From: Typhlomys cinereus | Lineage: Eukaryota; Chordata; Mammalia; Rodentia; Platacanthomyidae | Assembly: GCA_023101885.1 (NCBI GenBank) | Contig: JALPQD010000138.1 | Span: 1,046,542-1,110,541, forward strand | Length of the DNA: 64,000 nt | Direction of reading: 5' to 3' | Shown here: positions 1 through 11,078 of the stretch, one piece after another | Layout of the letters: each line of letters begins with the position of its first letter | Numbering within the stretch: the first letter of the stretch is position 1 | The notes under the pieces: generated by a model | Databases searched by the model: none | What the model saw: only the letters and a program-made list of their open reading frames with translations | What the model was told of the DNA's origin: nothing | Made by a program: the position numbers and the translations under genes

Positions 1-53
1 TATCTGCCAGACTATATGCCCTCCCCTTCTGGTGAGATCATACCCCATCAATT

Positions 54-1770
54 GTTTTTTTTTAATTTTTTTTTATTATTTCAGCTCATACAAACTTAAT
101 AGGTACACCAGTTCCCTCCCTCCCTCCTCCTCCCCCCAAACCCCCTGCTCCCCCTTCCCTCCTCTCCCCCCTCCCTCCCCATTCCCCAGTGCCTCCCGCC
201 CCAATTCCCAGAGAGTCCTTTCTTGTGCATGCCTGATTTTCCTCTGGGCCCTCCTCTCCGATGACGTACAAGGACCCAGTGGCCTTTCCCTAAACCCTTT
301 CCCGTGTTCCCCTTAAGTATAGGAACACTGCTGTGGCTGCCAATCCCTTGCCTCCAAGAATCTTGGTACCTTAAGTAGATGCTAGACTTTGTGAGGTCAA
401 TAGTGTGTTGGACATTGCGCAGGGCATGTAAAGTCCAATTATGATTGCTTCAGCCCTAACTTGTATGGAGTATCTTACATATCATTGCTCCTCCCATCCT
501 TTTGCTCTTACACTCTTACCGCCCCCTCTTCCGCAAATCCCTGAGCTTCAGGATGGGAGAGATTAGTCTAGTTCTAGTGGTTGATATAGAGTCTCTGAAG
601 TTCTGGATTGTGGTTTGTTGATTTTCTTTTGCAGTTTTGCTGCTCCTGCAATGCCCTTCACTCCATCCTGATGGGCATTGTATGTCACCCCCTGACCAGA
701 GACAAAAAGCTGTTAAACTGGAGTCTTATTATAAGAGCACATTCAAAGGTAGATGTAATAAAAGTGGGAAACCACAGTGAGGGAGGGGTCTATCACCCAT
801 TTGCAAAATGGTTACTTTTGCCCTCCTATATGCCCTCCTCTTCTGGTGAGATCATACCCCCTCAGTAGTAAATGATCAGGAATGAAAGTCTGTGAACTTA
901 ATCAGATGTCTCATTACTTATTTGAGTCCTTGATGGAGGCCTATTTTCTCTGCTATAACATGGTCCCCTCTCTCCTTGTTTCTGGTGTGGCCCTCCTACC
1001 CCATCCCTCCTGTTCATAATCCTTGCAATTACTGTAGGTATTACAGAGATTTATCTTTGAGTGTCACTAGGTGATACCCCATCAGTTGTAAATGATTAGG
1101 AAGGAAAGTCTGTGAACTTAACCAGATGTCTCATTACTTACTTGCAGTCCTTGATGTTGGCCTATTTTCTCTGCTGTAACATGGTCCCCTCTCTCCTTGT
1201 TTCTGGTGTGGCCCTCCAACCCCATCCCTCCTGTTCATAATCCTTGAAATTACTGTAGGTATTACAGAGATTTATCCTTGAGTGTTTCTAAGTGGGTTTG
1301 GTACTAGGAGCCACCTATTAGGGAGTACATACGGTGCTTAATTTTCTGGGTCTGGGATACTTCACTCAATATAACTGTTTCTAATTCCATCCATTTCCCG
1401 GCAAATTCCATTAATTCGTCATTTTTGATGGCTGAGTAGTACTCCATTGTATAGATGTACCACATTTTCCTTATCCACTCGTCAACTGTTGGACATTTGG
1501 ATTGATTCCTTGACTTTGTTATTGTAAACAGTGCTGCTATGAACATGGTCGTGCTTGTGCTATCAAGGTGCATTTTTGCTGTATGGGGGGTTATTCCCAA
1601 AAGTGGAATAACAGAATCATATGGCATTTCAATTTTTATTTTCTTTAAGAATCTCCAGACGGCTCGCCAGAGTGCTTGTATGAGCCTGCATTCCCACCAG
1701 CAATGTAGGAGAGTTCCCTTCTCTCCACATCCTCTTCAGCATTTGGTGTTGTTTGTATTGATAACAGTGA
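54..1770 (-). mobile_element. 5'-truncated LINE-1 (end of ORF2 and 3'UTR)
   Basis: On the minus strand 1304-1770 encodes the end of L1 ORF2, with the hallmark WYIYTMEYYSAIK and ILSEVSQTQK motifs (1304-1627); the part further upstream (1645-1770) is in another frame, so it is broken. Below 1304 is a 3'UTR with a polypurine tract (read as CT-rich 108-190 on plus) and an A-rich tail (T-rich 54-80 on plus). The 3'UTR contains an internal tandem repeat described separately. Endonuclease and most of the reverse transcriptase are missing, so it is dead. Confidence 0.9.
852..1290 (-). repeat. Two tandem ~220-bp units in the L1 3'UTR
   Basis: About 852-1072 and 1073-1290 are near copies (both contain the run TCTCCTTGTTTCTGGTGTGG and AATGAT.AGGAA.GAAAGT). 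Positions 12-52 repeat 826-866 closely as well. Confidence 0.8.
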
Positions 1771-2724
1771 ACTTTGACCAGCAAACTTTCTAGAATGTTC
1801 TTTGATCAGGAGAATGCTTTTTTGAGTGTCGTTCAAAGTTCTTGCCCCAGGACCTTTGCATGTGTTATTTCCTCTGCCTGACAGCTGTACAGTTCGCATT
1901 CAGGTCTCTCTTCTTTCAGGATGTAGTCCCAAGGTCATCTTTTGAAAGAATCACTTTGACTCTTCTGTATAGAGTACTGAAACTCCTTGGCTCTTCATTC
2001 CTCCATTTGTTATCTACAGCACTGTCCCTTGACTTAGCACAGATGATAAGCTAACTATGCCATGGTAACACCCCCCTCCAATTTAATGTCTTATATTCTA
2101 AGAATTATCAGCTTGTACTGGTTCCCAAGTCCAACTATTAAAATTTCAAGGAATTTATGAGTCAGTTATTTTCTGCAGCCATTTAAAAATAAATCAATTT
2201 GTAATTAGCAATACATTGTTCCCTAAGTACTGTACTACTATTGGTTATTATAATAAAAATTGTTATTACCTCATATTAGTATGATCTGTGCTCTTGCAGG
2301 CACTCAGGCCTCTACGTCTGTGAGATGCAGACACTACCTAGTGATCCACAGCTGAGCGTCTCTCCCTAACACTGGTTGGCCGCATGCTGCTCGACCATCT
2401 TGACTGTATTTGCATGCTGCTGAAATCATTTAGAACAACAAATCAGGGTTTTACCTGAATATTTACTTTGGTGCTTGTCTAGACTTAAAGTGATGCAGCC
2501 AATGTTTATGTTGCAGATGAAATTGAAGAGTATCATATCTGCACCCAATTGCCATGTGTGCAGGTCCTGGAAGACTCAAACGGCCTGCTTTCAGGATGCG
2601 AAAGTCTAAGCAGCCAATAGATTCTAAACCCACACTGGATTTAGCAAAGTCACCACTGATAAACGAATGTAGAAGTCCTGTTATTTGTCTTCCTGGTCTT
2701 ATTTTATCGTGCTTGGCCTTAGTT

Positions 2725-3180
2725 GTCAACTTGACTGGATTAAGAGATGCCTAGCACTAGGGGTCTGTGTATCTGCAGAGGAGTTTCCAGAAAGGATGGA
2801 TAGGTGATAGGGGCAGCGAAGAGAGTGTTGCAGCCTGCATGGGGACGGGGCCCTGAAATGGGACAGACACCAGGGTGACAGGAAGAGAAAGGAGGGCAGC
2901 ACATGAGCCCAGTCCCTTTCTTTCGAGTGACTGTCTGTCATTGCTGCCACCCGCCGACATTAGTCCTCAGCCTCTTTGGCCTCCACACTGATGGCTTTTC
3001 CTGCCATTTGGAACTGGCTTTGGAACGACTGACAATCTCACTGCCTGCCTGTGGAATCTAATTCTCTACCAGTGTGCAAAAGGCCATTGTCGGGCAGCCT
3101 GGCCTCCCACTGTGTAAGCCAAAGCAATGGATTCACATTATGCTGCCTCTCTTCCTCCAGAAAACTCTACCTAATACAAT
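2725..3180 (+). mobile_element. Dispersed repeat beginning with TGTCAACTTGACTGG, family not fixed
   Basis: It starts with a TGTCAACTTGAC motif shared by several rodent and mammalian DNA-transposon-like repeats, and ends before a second repeat. No coding capacity. Confidence 0.4.
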
Positions 3181-3196
3181 AAGCAAACACATTGTC

Positions 3197-3635
3197 ATGG
3201 TTAGATACAGGTGTCAACTTGACAGTTGAGGGTTTGAGCTCTGGGCACATTTGTAGAGAATTAGTAGTTAAGTTAAGCCCCACGCAAGCCTGCAGAAGAC
3301 TGTCTACGTGAGGGGGAAGACCCAGCCCTAGGTGGGTGGGCTAGTCCCTAAGCAGGTGAATAAAATAGAGAGAGCTGATTGGAGAAGTTGGCATCCTTCG
3401 TTACACTTGGCTAGACATGCTGGTTTGGCAAGTTTCTCCCTCAGAAGTCCTGTGGATGTGTGGATATGGTGTGGCTAGTTCCCTTGGACCTTGGTGTTGG
3501 TGTGGGCTCTCCTGCCAAGCTGGATGAGAAACTGTAACTGGACTAGTATAAGAGAATAAAAATCCTTGTTCTCTTAAGCCCTTTGGTCATGCATTTATCG
3601 GCAACATGCAGAGTAACATCGTCAACCAATATTCT
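3197..3635 (+). mobile_element. URR1-like (hAT-Charlie, non-autonomous) repeat
   Basis: It contains GGTGTCAACTTGACAG, GGGAAGACCCAGCCCTAGGT and TGTGGATATGGT in the same order as a copy on the opposite strand at 63265-63610. This two-copy match within the window defines the family; the URR1 name is from memory. Confidence 0.55.
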
Positions 3636-4155
3636 GTTTGGAACCTCACTCATTTGTGAATTAGAATTGTAGGCTAATTATATAGACATGGTGTCAACAA
3701 AAATCAACCAATGAATTCTGCTTCAATTTGGTCTATGAAATTTCAACAGAATACCGTGTATCTTAATTTATAAATTGCAGTTGCAGTCTTTGTATTGGCC
3801 AATTTGATATTCAACAGATGAACATCTCTGCTCCAAGCATGTGAGCCTGTATTTAAACATTTACCAGCCTCTACCAGGCCCCTTCATGTACACACCATGC
3901 TTGTCGTGGGTCTCCTATTCATATCCCTCACTCTGACCCATATCTCTCACTCTGACCCATATTGCTTATTGCTGTGTTGGAGGAAGACATTCATAGCAAA
4001 GACTCCATCTTCTGCTCATTTTTCATTGACCCATCTCAGCCCCATAGTCATACTTACCTTTAAGTTAGCAGAGAACTGCAAACCTTCCATGTGCCTGGAA
4101 GGATGTAAAGGAAAGTAGGGATACTGGTGAATAACCCTAACCACCATCAGCACAT

Positions 4156-4156
<1 letters not shown>

Positions 4157-4194
<38 letters not shown>

Positions 4195-4332
4195 GTGCGT
4201 GCGTGTGTGTGTGTGCGTGTGTGTGTGTGTGCGTGTGGGTGTGTGTGCATGCGTGTGTGTGGGCGTGTGTGCATGCGTGTGCGTGCGTGTGTGTGTGCGT
4301 GTGTGTGCGTGTAGTGTGTGCGTGTGTGTGTC
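4157..4332 (+). repeat. Compound GT/GC microsatellite
   Basis: About 175 bp of (GT)n with interspersed GC, CA and GG steps. Confidence 0.95.
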
Positions 4333-5507
4333 TGCTTCACCCTCATGCTTTCGTGTAGTTTCTACCAGAGAGCTATTCTCCTCATGGCCACTCCTTGGAG
4401 ATGTTCAGTACTTACTGAGTGAATCTCAGAGGAATTAACCTGGAGGGTGGAGGCTTGGGGAGCAAGCTCTTATGGATGGATGGAAAGGGCTGTCGTCTCC
4501 TATCTTGTCCGGTTCTGGACAAACTCTGTGTTTTTTGTTTCTTACCTCACCCTAACAGATGCAGCTGGAATACTGTGGCAAAGGAAGTCACCTGGACACA
4601 TGTGATGCAGTATCACTGCAATAGGAGAGTGAGGTATCAGCCTATACCATCCAGAATGATGCTTCATCTGCTCAGAATAGGCAAGTACATCTTGGGCACC
4701 AAATGAGGGAGGTATCACTTCAGGTTTGTGCAAGTGCAATATTATCCCTGAGTGGGCATGCGTTTTGTTTACATTTTTGGTCTGAGGAGAATCTGTGGGA
4801 GCACCCTAGTCCTGATCCTAAGTTAGGACTCGTCCAGGAGTCAACTTCATGGTTCAGTGGGCAGCTCCAACTGTCACGGTTGCTTCTTCTAGAGAGTTGA
4901 ACAGTCATCTGTGCCAGAGAACTCCAAGTTCACACTCTCTAGCTGGAGGCTTTCAACCACCAGGAGCTGAGTGGTGGCTCTGAATGCTGACAGAGCAAGG
5001 CCAGAAGGGAGCATTGCCCGAGCCAGAACGAGTTCACATGGGCACCTTGCTGCCGCACTCTTGAAGCTCAGGTGTTGGCTGTCTGCATGATTGGGCTCCC
5101 TGGCATCACAAACCTAGATTGTTGGTGGTACTAACTGAGTCCTGGCTGGGAGCCAAGAAAGCATGGTGCTAGGCATTCATACACGATGTCCTGGTCACCT
5201 CCAGCACCCGTGTCCACTTCTTAGGCTTCCACAAACACCTACAAGTGAAATACATCATTTCCAAAAGGCCCAGCAGGTCCTTGCCCGGCATGCCACTGTC
5301 AACATCCACTTCTCTGTCCATCAAGAGAGAACTGGGTGTCTTGGGAGAGAGTCAATAAGTCTTCCAGGGTTAATTAGGAAGTAACAGAATCATGACTGGA
5401 GTAAAATCTTACTGGGCGCTCATGACTGGCTCCAGAGGGGAAAACAAATTCCTCCCCTCATCCCTATTAAAAAAAAAAATCCTACCATTCAGGTACATGA
5501 ACTCAAG

Positions 5508-6074
5508 TGCTCCTTCCTTCCTTCCTTCCTTCCTTCCTTCCTTCCTTCCTTCTTCCTCCTTCCTTCTCTTTCTTTTTTTCTTCTTTCTTTCTTCTTTTCT
5601 TCTTTTCTTTTTTCTTCTTTCTTCTTTCTTTCTTCGTTCTTTTTTTCTTTCTTTTTTTCTTCTTTCTTCTTTTCTTTCTTTTTCTCTTTCTCTCTCTTCT
5701 TTCTCTTTCTTCCTTTCTTTCTTTTTTTCCTTCCTTTCTCTCTCTCTCCCTCCCTCTCTCCTCCCTCCTTCCTTACCCCCTTTCTTTCTTTCCTTTCATT
5801 TTCTCTCTGTCCCTCCCTCCCTCCCTTACTCCCTCCCTCCCTCTCTTCCCTCCCTCCCTCCCTGTCTCTTTTTCTTTCCTTCCTTTCTCTCTCTCCCTCC
5901 CTCCCCCTCTCTTTCTTTCCTTCCTCTCTCTCCCTCCCTCTCTCCCTGTCTCTCTTTCTTTCTTTCTCTCTCTCCCTCCCTCCCTCCGTCTTTCTTTTTC
6001 TTCTCTCTCTCTCTCTCTCTCTTTCCTTCCTCCCTCCCTCCCTCCCTCCTTCCATCCCTCCCTTCCTTTCTTTC
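5508..6074 (+). repeat. 570-bp polypyrimidine tract (CTTC/CTTT/CCTC)
   Basis: Almost pure C+T on the plus strand, a mixture of CCTT, CTTT and CCCT units. It lies 380-950 nt past the predicted NCAM1 cleavage site, so the sense strand of any read-through transcript would be pure purine. Confidence 0.97.
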
Positions 6075-6094
6075 ACATAATTTGTTTTTGCCTT

Positions 6095-6225
6095 TTTTGA
6101 GACAGAGTTTCATAGTAGAACCTATGCTGGCTTAGAGATTAATGTATAGTTAACTTGTGGCAGTCTTTCTGCCTTTGCTCACTGAGCGTAGGAATTGGAG
6201 GTGTGGACCACCACCACTTGTGACT
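6095..6225 (-). mobile_element. B1-like SINE, diverged
   Basis: The plus strand reads TTTTGAGACAGAGTTTCAT, then GTGTGGACCACCACCACTTG, the reversed landmarks of a B1 element. Confidence 0.6.
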
Positions 6226-6284
6226 AAGACATAGGAATTTGACTAATCTTGTTCACAAGATCAAAAAAAAGCATGTGTGCGTGC

Positions 6285-6333
6285 GCACACACACACACAC
6301 ATGCACACACACGCACACACATACACACACACC
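6285..6333. repeat. CA microsatellite
   Basis: Interrupted (CA)n; on the minus strand a GT-rich element downstream of the NCAM1 poly(A) signal. Confidence 0.9.
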
Positions 6334-6470
6334 CTGGCCAACCAAATCCAAAAAAACGATCAAACAAACAAAAAAACCCCAGGCACAGTTGCATTTGATT
6401 CACACAGCCATTGTCTCACTGGATAAAACAACTCCTGGTTTGACCATAATTGCTTTTTTTTCTTTCAATT

Positions 6471-6476
6471 TTTATT
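6471..6476 (-). terminator. Predicted main poly(A) signal of NCAM1
   Basis: AATAAA on the minus strand; downstream lies a T-rich tract (GGGGTTTTTTTGTTTGTTTG) and a long GT repeat, a good downstream element. Upstream sequence to the stop codon has no exon-like features. Confidence 0.65.
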
Positions 6477-7787
6477 GAACACAAGTATTCCGACAGAATG
6501 CAAAGTCAAAATTCTCAGTTAGTACTCAGTATTTACACCAGTGAGAATGGAAACGAAGGTGGTGTTCGATGTTTCACTTGGTAAAAAGTTTTATAACAAG
6601 AGAGAAGGCCCCCGAAGTACAGAACGCTGGGTAGGGATGTCAATGGAGGTCTGATAACTCACCATCCAGACAGACAGCCTAGGATGAGACCCTGGGACAT
6701 GGAAGGTTCCATAGAAAAGTGTGAAAATAGAGTCCCACTATATACACGGATGCCCTTCAGGACAGGAGACCCTGCTCGTGGTGACTGAGTGGCCTCCCAC
6801 AGAACTTGGCCATGCTGGTCTTCACGTGACTACATATGTATGTCACATGTGCATCTAGACGCATGGACACTGAAGCTGGTAGAGTCGATCCCTCCTTCAA
6901 AAAACTAAAAGGAAAACAAAAAGGAAAGAAATGATAGGCTTTCGTCTCCTCACATAAAAGATGAGACATCTTGAAAATAAAGTGACTTCCTCTTTGATTT
7001 TAGAGAAAGCTCCAAAGAGAAAAGGGACAAAAGAAAGGAAAGCTCACGCATGCCGACACAAATGTATGGGTAAAAGTGAGAGGCTGATCGAAGTGTGGGG
7101 CGTCTTGGGTTCCAGCGAATGGTGTGGCCAGGGCTTTGAAAGGGTCAATGGCACTGGGCCAGGTTACTTGAAGGGCTGATTTTACCTCTGGCTCTTCCTG
7201 ACCATTAGAACCATAATCAGCTTACCTAACCACAAACACCTGGAGTGAAATACATCATTTCCAAGTGGCAGAGCAGTTCCAAGCTGGCCAAACCACTGTC
7301 AACGTCCACGGGAGACCAATTCCACTGGATGGACTGACTGACTGGTGGCTGGAGGAGCCCAGCCCTCACCACTAGGCCCTCCCGGACTCAGGTGCCCACC
7401 TCTCCCATTCTGCTGACTTCATGTCCCCCTTTTTGTTTCCCAAGGGCCTGTGTGTATGAACTCAGGGATCTGTGCAGGCCCCTGGGAGCAAAGGAAAGGT
7501 CTGTGTGTTCTGGGAGCCTCCATTTCCATCCCCAGGAGCTGAGAAAAATGCAAAACAACCCCACATTGAGCAAATGACAGGACTATTAGTTTTCACAGTT
7601 TGAAATTATAAGCTAGCATTGCCAGTGATCACTGCAGACGGGTCAGAACATTGGGGAGCGTGGCCCACAGAGCAGACTCGGAGAATGTCTGGCCACGCTA
7701 CTTGTTGCTTTGTACTTGGGAAAGGAACACGCGCCAGAGGAAGGACTTCCGTTGGCTGAGCGTCCAGTTCATCTTCTATCATACTTC

Positions 7788-7793
7788 TTTATT
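7788..7793 (-). terminator. Possible proximal poly(A) signal
   Basis: AATAAA inside TTTAAATAAAG on the minus strand, 1.8 kb after the NCAM1 stop. The downstream element is not strong. Confidence 0.3.
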
Positions 7794-8296
7794 TAAAGGC
7801 TTCGATTCCTTGTGAGATTTTGTTTTGTTTCCTGAATGTGTGTGTGTGTGTGTTTTCTGAACTATCTGCTATACCTTCCACAACCAAACTATGTTGAAGT
7901 TTTATTTCAATACTATGACAAAAACACGTTTCACACTAAAATAGTCACGCATCCACAGTGTACAAGCTTGCAGTTCTAAAGTAGAATGAAAAACAAAAGG
8001 AAAATTTCTATACAAAGGGCTGGCTTTTCCCTTCTCCCCCCTCCCATCCCCCTGAAAATTTCTGTACTTTTTTTCCCCCACTTGGTTGCCAATCCAGGAA
8101 AGTTGTGTTATAACTCCAGACGGTAACTTTTTTCCTTTGTTTGTTATTTTTTAAGCAAATGTTGCCTAAGTGAACAGAAGGCCGATGTTACTTTACTTCA
8201 ACAGATTTCCAAAAAAAGACACTAATTCCCTGAAGCATACGCGCTCTTCCGCTCAAATCTAGATTCTGGGCTCAAAAGGAAATGGTATGTATATAT

Positions 8297-8302
8297 TTTA
8301 TT
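8297..8302 (-). terminator. Possible proximal poly(A) signal
   Basis: AATAAA inside CCAAATAAAATATA on the minus strand, 1.3 kb after the NCAM1 stop. No clear GU-rich element follows. Confidence 0.25.
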
Positions 8303-9474
8303 TGGCTTTCTACAAAAAAGGGGATGTTTGGGGTAAAAAAAAATATGTGTGTTCACCAAGACCAGCCCCAATTATACAATCTTCTCTGCTTCATTCAACA
8401 AAGCCGAAGGAGTCCTTCAAGAGGAAGGGTGTGCGGATGCCTGGGAGGCAGGGCAAGTGTGTGACAGACAGCTACATGTGGCAGCTAATCAGAAAGTGGT
8501 CTAACCACACCCCCTTGAAGAAACAGCAAACAAATGAAAAAGCAAAAAAAAAAAAAAAAAAAAAAAAAATCCAGAATAAGACAGAGTCTCACCTGTACTG
8601 TAATACAGGCAAAAACTGAAAATCAAAGAAGGGGGGAAAGCTACTGTAAACAGTCATCTTTTAAAGTTGCCCTGTGCTGATTACAACTTGGGAGTACCCT
8701 ACCTACCTCCTCTAAGCGTGCTTATTACTTAAAGAAAAAAAAAAAAAAACAGCTATTTCACACAGACATTAAACATAGCTAAAGTCGTCAAACACCTGTT
8801 AACCTTGTAAACACTGGAAAGCAAAGTTGGAGGAGAGAAAGAAAAGAACTGATGGAAGAGAAAAAAATGGAAGCAAAAGAAATCCGAATACTGCACATCG
8901 AGATCTACCCCCGGAAGCTGTGATTTGGCATTCTTCCTACGAAACAGGAGTCTACATGGGAACCGAGTTCAGCTAGAAAGGGTGAAACACTTCGCATACG
9001 GAACAAATACAAAGGGAACAGAAACGATAACTTATTTATGAGGTTTTCCAGAGTTCGAACTTGACTGAAAGTAGAAAAATAAACTGTGGGCTTGGTTCGT
9101 TCGGGTCGTCTGAGTGCTTGGAAGCATTTCTCGGAATCTTGGCTGTGCCAATTGGGTAACACCAAGTGTGGTCTTTCTGAACCTAGATTTTTTTTTTTTT
9201 TGTTTCTGAGCTTCCTAGATTCCTAATTTGGGGTCCTTTTGTTTGATTTTAAAATGATTTCAGGGAACGGAGTGTCCTAGTTTGGCTGTGGGTTTAACCT
9301 TTTTGTCTCTCTCTTTTTCTTTTTTTTTTTTTTTAACGAGTGCACAACAAAGGAGCCCTTTCTAGAAACCTACAAAAAGGCGATCCCATGTTTATCTGTT
9401 TTTTTTTAAAGGCAAAAGACACTAGATGGATGAGATATGTGTGTGTGAATGCACACGCAAGCACCCACATATGT

Positions 9475-9546
9475 GTGTATATGCATGTGCGTGTGCGTGT
9501 GTGTGCGTGTGTGTGTGTGCGCGCGTGCGTGTGTGTGTGCCTGTGT
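9475..9546. repeat. TG/CG-type microsatellite in NCAM1 3'UTR
   Basis: Interrupted (TG)n with GCGCGC; in the mRNA it reads as CA-rich sequence shortly after the stop codon. Confidence 0.9.
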
Positions 9547-9618
9547 GATCTTGGAAATGGTCTGGTGAAGCTGCTGTATCACTTTCTATTTTGATCTTTG
9601 CTTGTTGCTCCACACCCA

Positions 9619-9739
9619 TCATGCTTTGCTCTCATTCTCCTTTGTTTGTGTGGCATCGTTGGGGAGCGTCTTGACTTCGGCTGGCTCTGGCTTTGCTTCT
9701 GACTCCTGGCACTCCGACTTTGCTTCCACAGGGCCCTTC
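9619..9739 (-). CDS. NCAM1: NCAM1 exon 19 coding part, C-terminus of NCAM-140/180
   Basis: 121 nt of coding sequence after the acceptor TTCTCTGCAG, phase 2 in, ending in TGA at 9619-9621. It encodes KGPVEAKSECQESEAKPEPA, EVKTLPNDATQTKENESKA. The C-terminal TKENESKA is the standard NCAM ending. It joins to exon 17 in NCAM-140 or to exon 18 in NCAM-180. It is acidic and likely disordered. Only the first 121 nt of this exon are coding; the rest is the long 3'UTR. Confidence 0.97.
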
Positions 9740-11078
9740 CTGCAGAGAATCAGAAACAGCACCACTGAGACCATGGCCTACCTGTCTACAGCCATCTCTC
9801 CCCCTCCCTTCCCAAAGTTCTCCCACCCCCAGTGGGAAATGATAACTTATTCTATGATTGGGACCAATCATAGTTCTGTCTCCAACCTTGCATGCATGTA
9901 GAAATCACCCGGAGACTATACAAACCATTGATAGATACCTGGGCTGTGTCCCCAGAAATCCTGGGTACAGTTGAAAGCACCCAGGTGATTGTAAGGTACA
10001 GCCTGAAAAACACTAAGTCAGAGCAGGGTGCCCTCTGCTGATGCTGGGGTACCCAGTTAATCTGGGGCAGGGTGAGGGTGTGATAGAAGCAGCCTCTCTC
10101 CCACCCTGACAAGCTGAAGGCAAGCAGCCCAGCCTGTGGAAAGAAGGATGTGCTGGACTGGGCTCTGGGTACGGAGCTCCAGGAAGCACCACTTCCAACT
10201 GCTTCTCTTCTGCCTGTGCCCCCCTCCTGTCCCTCCTGATTTGATTCAGGATGGAGTGTTCTGGGCTGGGTGAGGAAATACTGGTACCTAGGTGGCAACA
10301 GGCTAGGGTAGGCCTCTTGTTACAAAGGGACCCGGTGTGTGTGTGGGGGGGGGGTGGTCACAGTAGCCTCCTTGTTAAAAGCTGGGGTCTATCTCTTTCC
10401 TTGGGTCCCATGAGCCAGAGTCAACGGATGCGCTGGAGCAGGTGCAGCCTCCAGCTGCGGCATCTGGCCTCACACTTAAGAAACTGAAGGTGGAGGACAT
10501 GAACTCGGGGCATGTCCTTAGACACGTGATGTCTGGGAGTCTCTGACCTTCCCGGGTATTCCAAGGACAGAGGAAGCAAGAGTGGGTGGAGCAAGGTGTG
10601 GACAAGTCGGTCAGTGGTCAGTGTGTGACAGGACTGGGGACCATGTGTTCCCCTCACCTTGATATCAGAGGGGCTGCCTCTTTCCTCCCTGCCCTCAGGG
10701 GGCTTTGGCCTGACCCTGGATGAAGCATATAAACTATAGGCTCAGGGTGGCAGATAAAAGCTCCATGGCCTCCTTAGAGCCACCCCAAGCTCTGCACATC
10801 ACTGACTCTCGGAAGAACCCCCAGGGAAAACAGAAGGATGATAAGGATGTAACATAATTAACGTGGCCTAATTAGCGAGCTAGCAAGCAGTCACTGGCCT
10901 GGCCCAGAGGCCTGCCCCTGCTTCTAGCCCCGCCCCAGACCCTGACTGGCAGTCGCCTTGCCTCACAGAAGCCCTGAGGGAGGCCTGGGACGCATCTAAC
11001 AAGGAGGACACAGCACGGCACAAACGCACACCACCACGGGACACCACCCGACGACAGCAGACAGAGAGAGGCCCGTAC
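9740..11078 (-). other. NCAM1 intron 18
   Basis: 1339 bp, no repeat or second exon recognised. Confidence 0.85.

Larger units (their letters stand above)
1..6454. other. Intergenic sequence downstream of NCAM1
   Basis: No gene seen. It holds a truncated L1, URR1-like repeats, a GT repeat, a long polypyrimidine tract, a B1-like SINE and a CA repeat, listed separately. The stretch 3640-4150 and 4340-5500 is otherwise plain unique-looking sequence. Confidence 0.7.
6455..9618 (-). other. NCAM1: NCAM1 (140/180) 3'UTR
   Basis: About 3.2 kb from the stop to a predicted cleavage site near 6455. An AATAAA is at 6471-6476 on the minus strand, followed by U/GU-rich sequence (6330-6400) and a (GT)n run. 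Internal AATAAA hexamers at 7788-7793 and 8297-8302 could give shorter UTRs. A long CA-type repeat lies 70-145 nt after the stop. Long A and T runs (8544-8569, 9320-9336) and AU-rich stretches are present. The length fits the 6-7 kb transmembrane NCAM mRNAs known in rodents. Confidence 0.75.

Noticed and set aside
1304..1627. Independent small gene
   Set aside because: It is the end of L1 ORF2, recognised by WYIYTMEYYSAIK.
4127..4438. Cys/Val repeat frame
   Set aside because: Translation of a GT microsatellite.
5392..6135. Long Ser/Leu/Phe and Glu/Lys/Arg frames
   Set aside because: Produced by the polypyrimidine tract on both strands.
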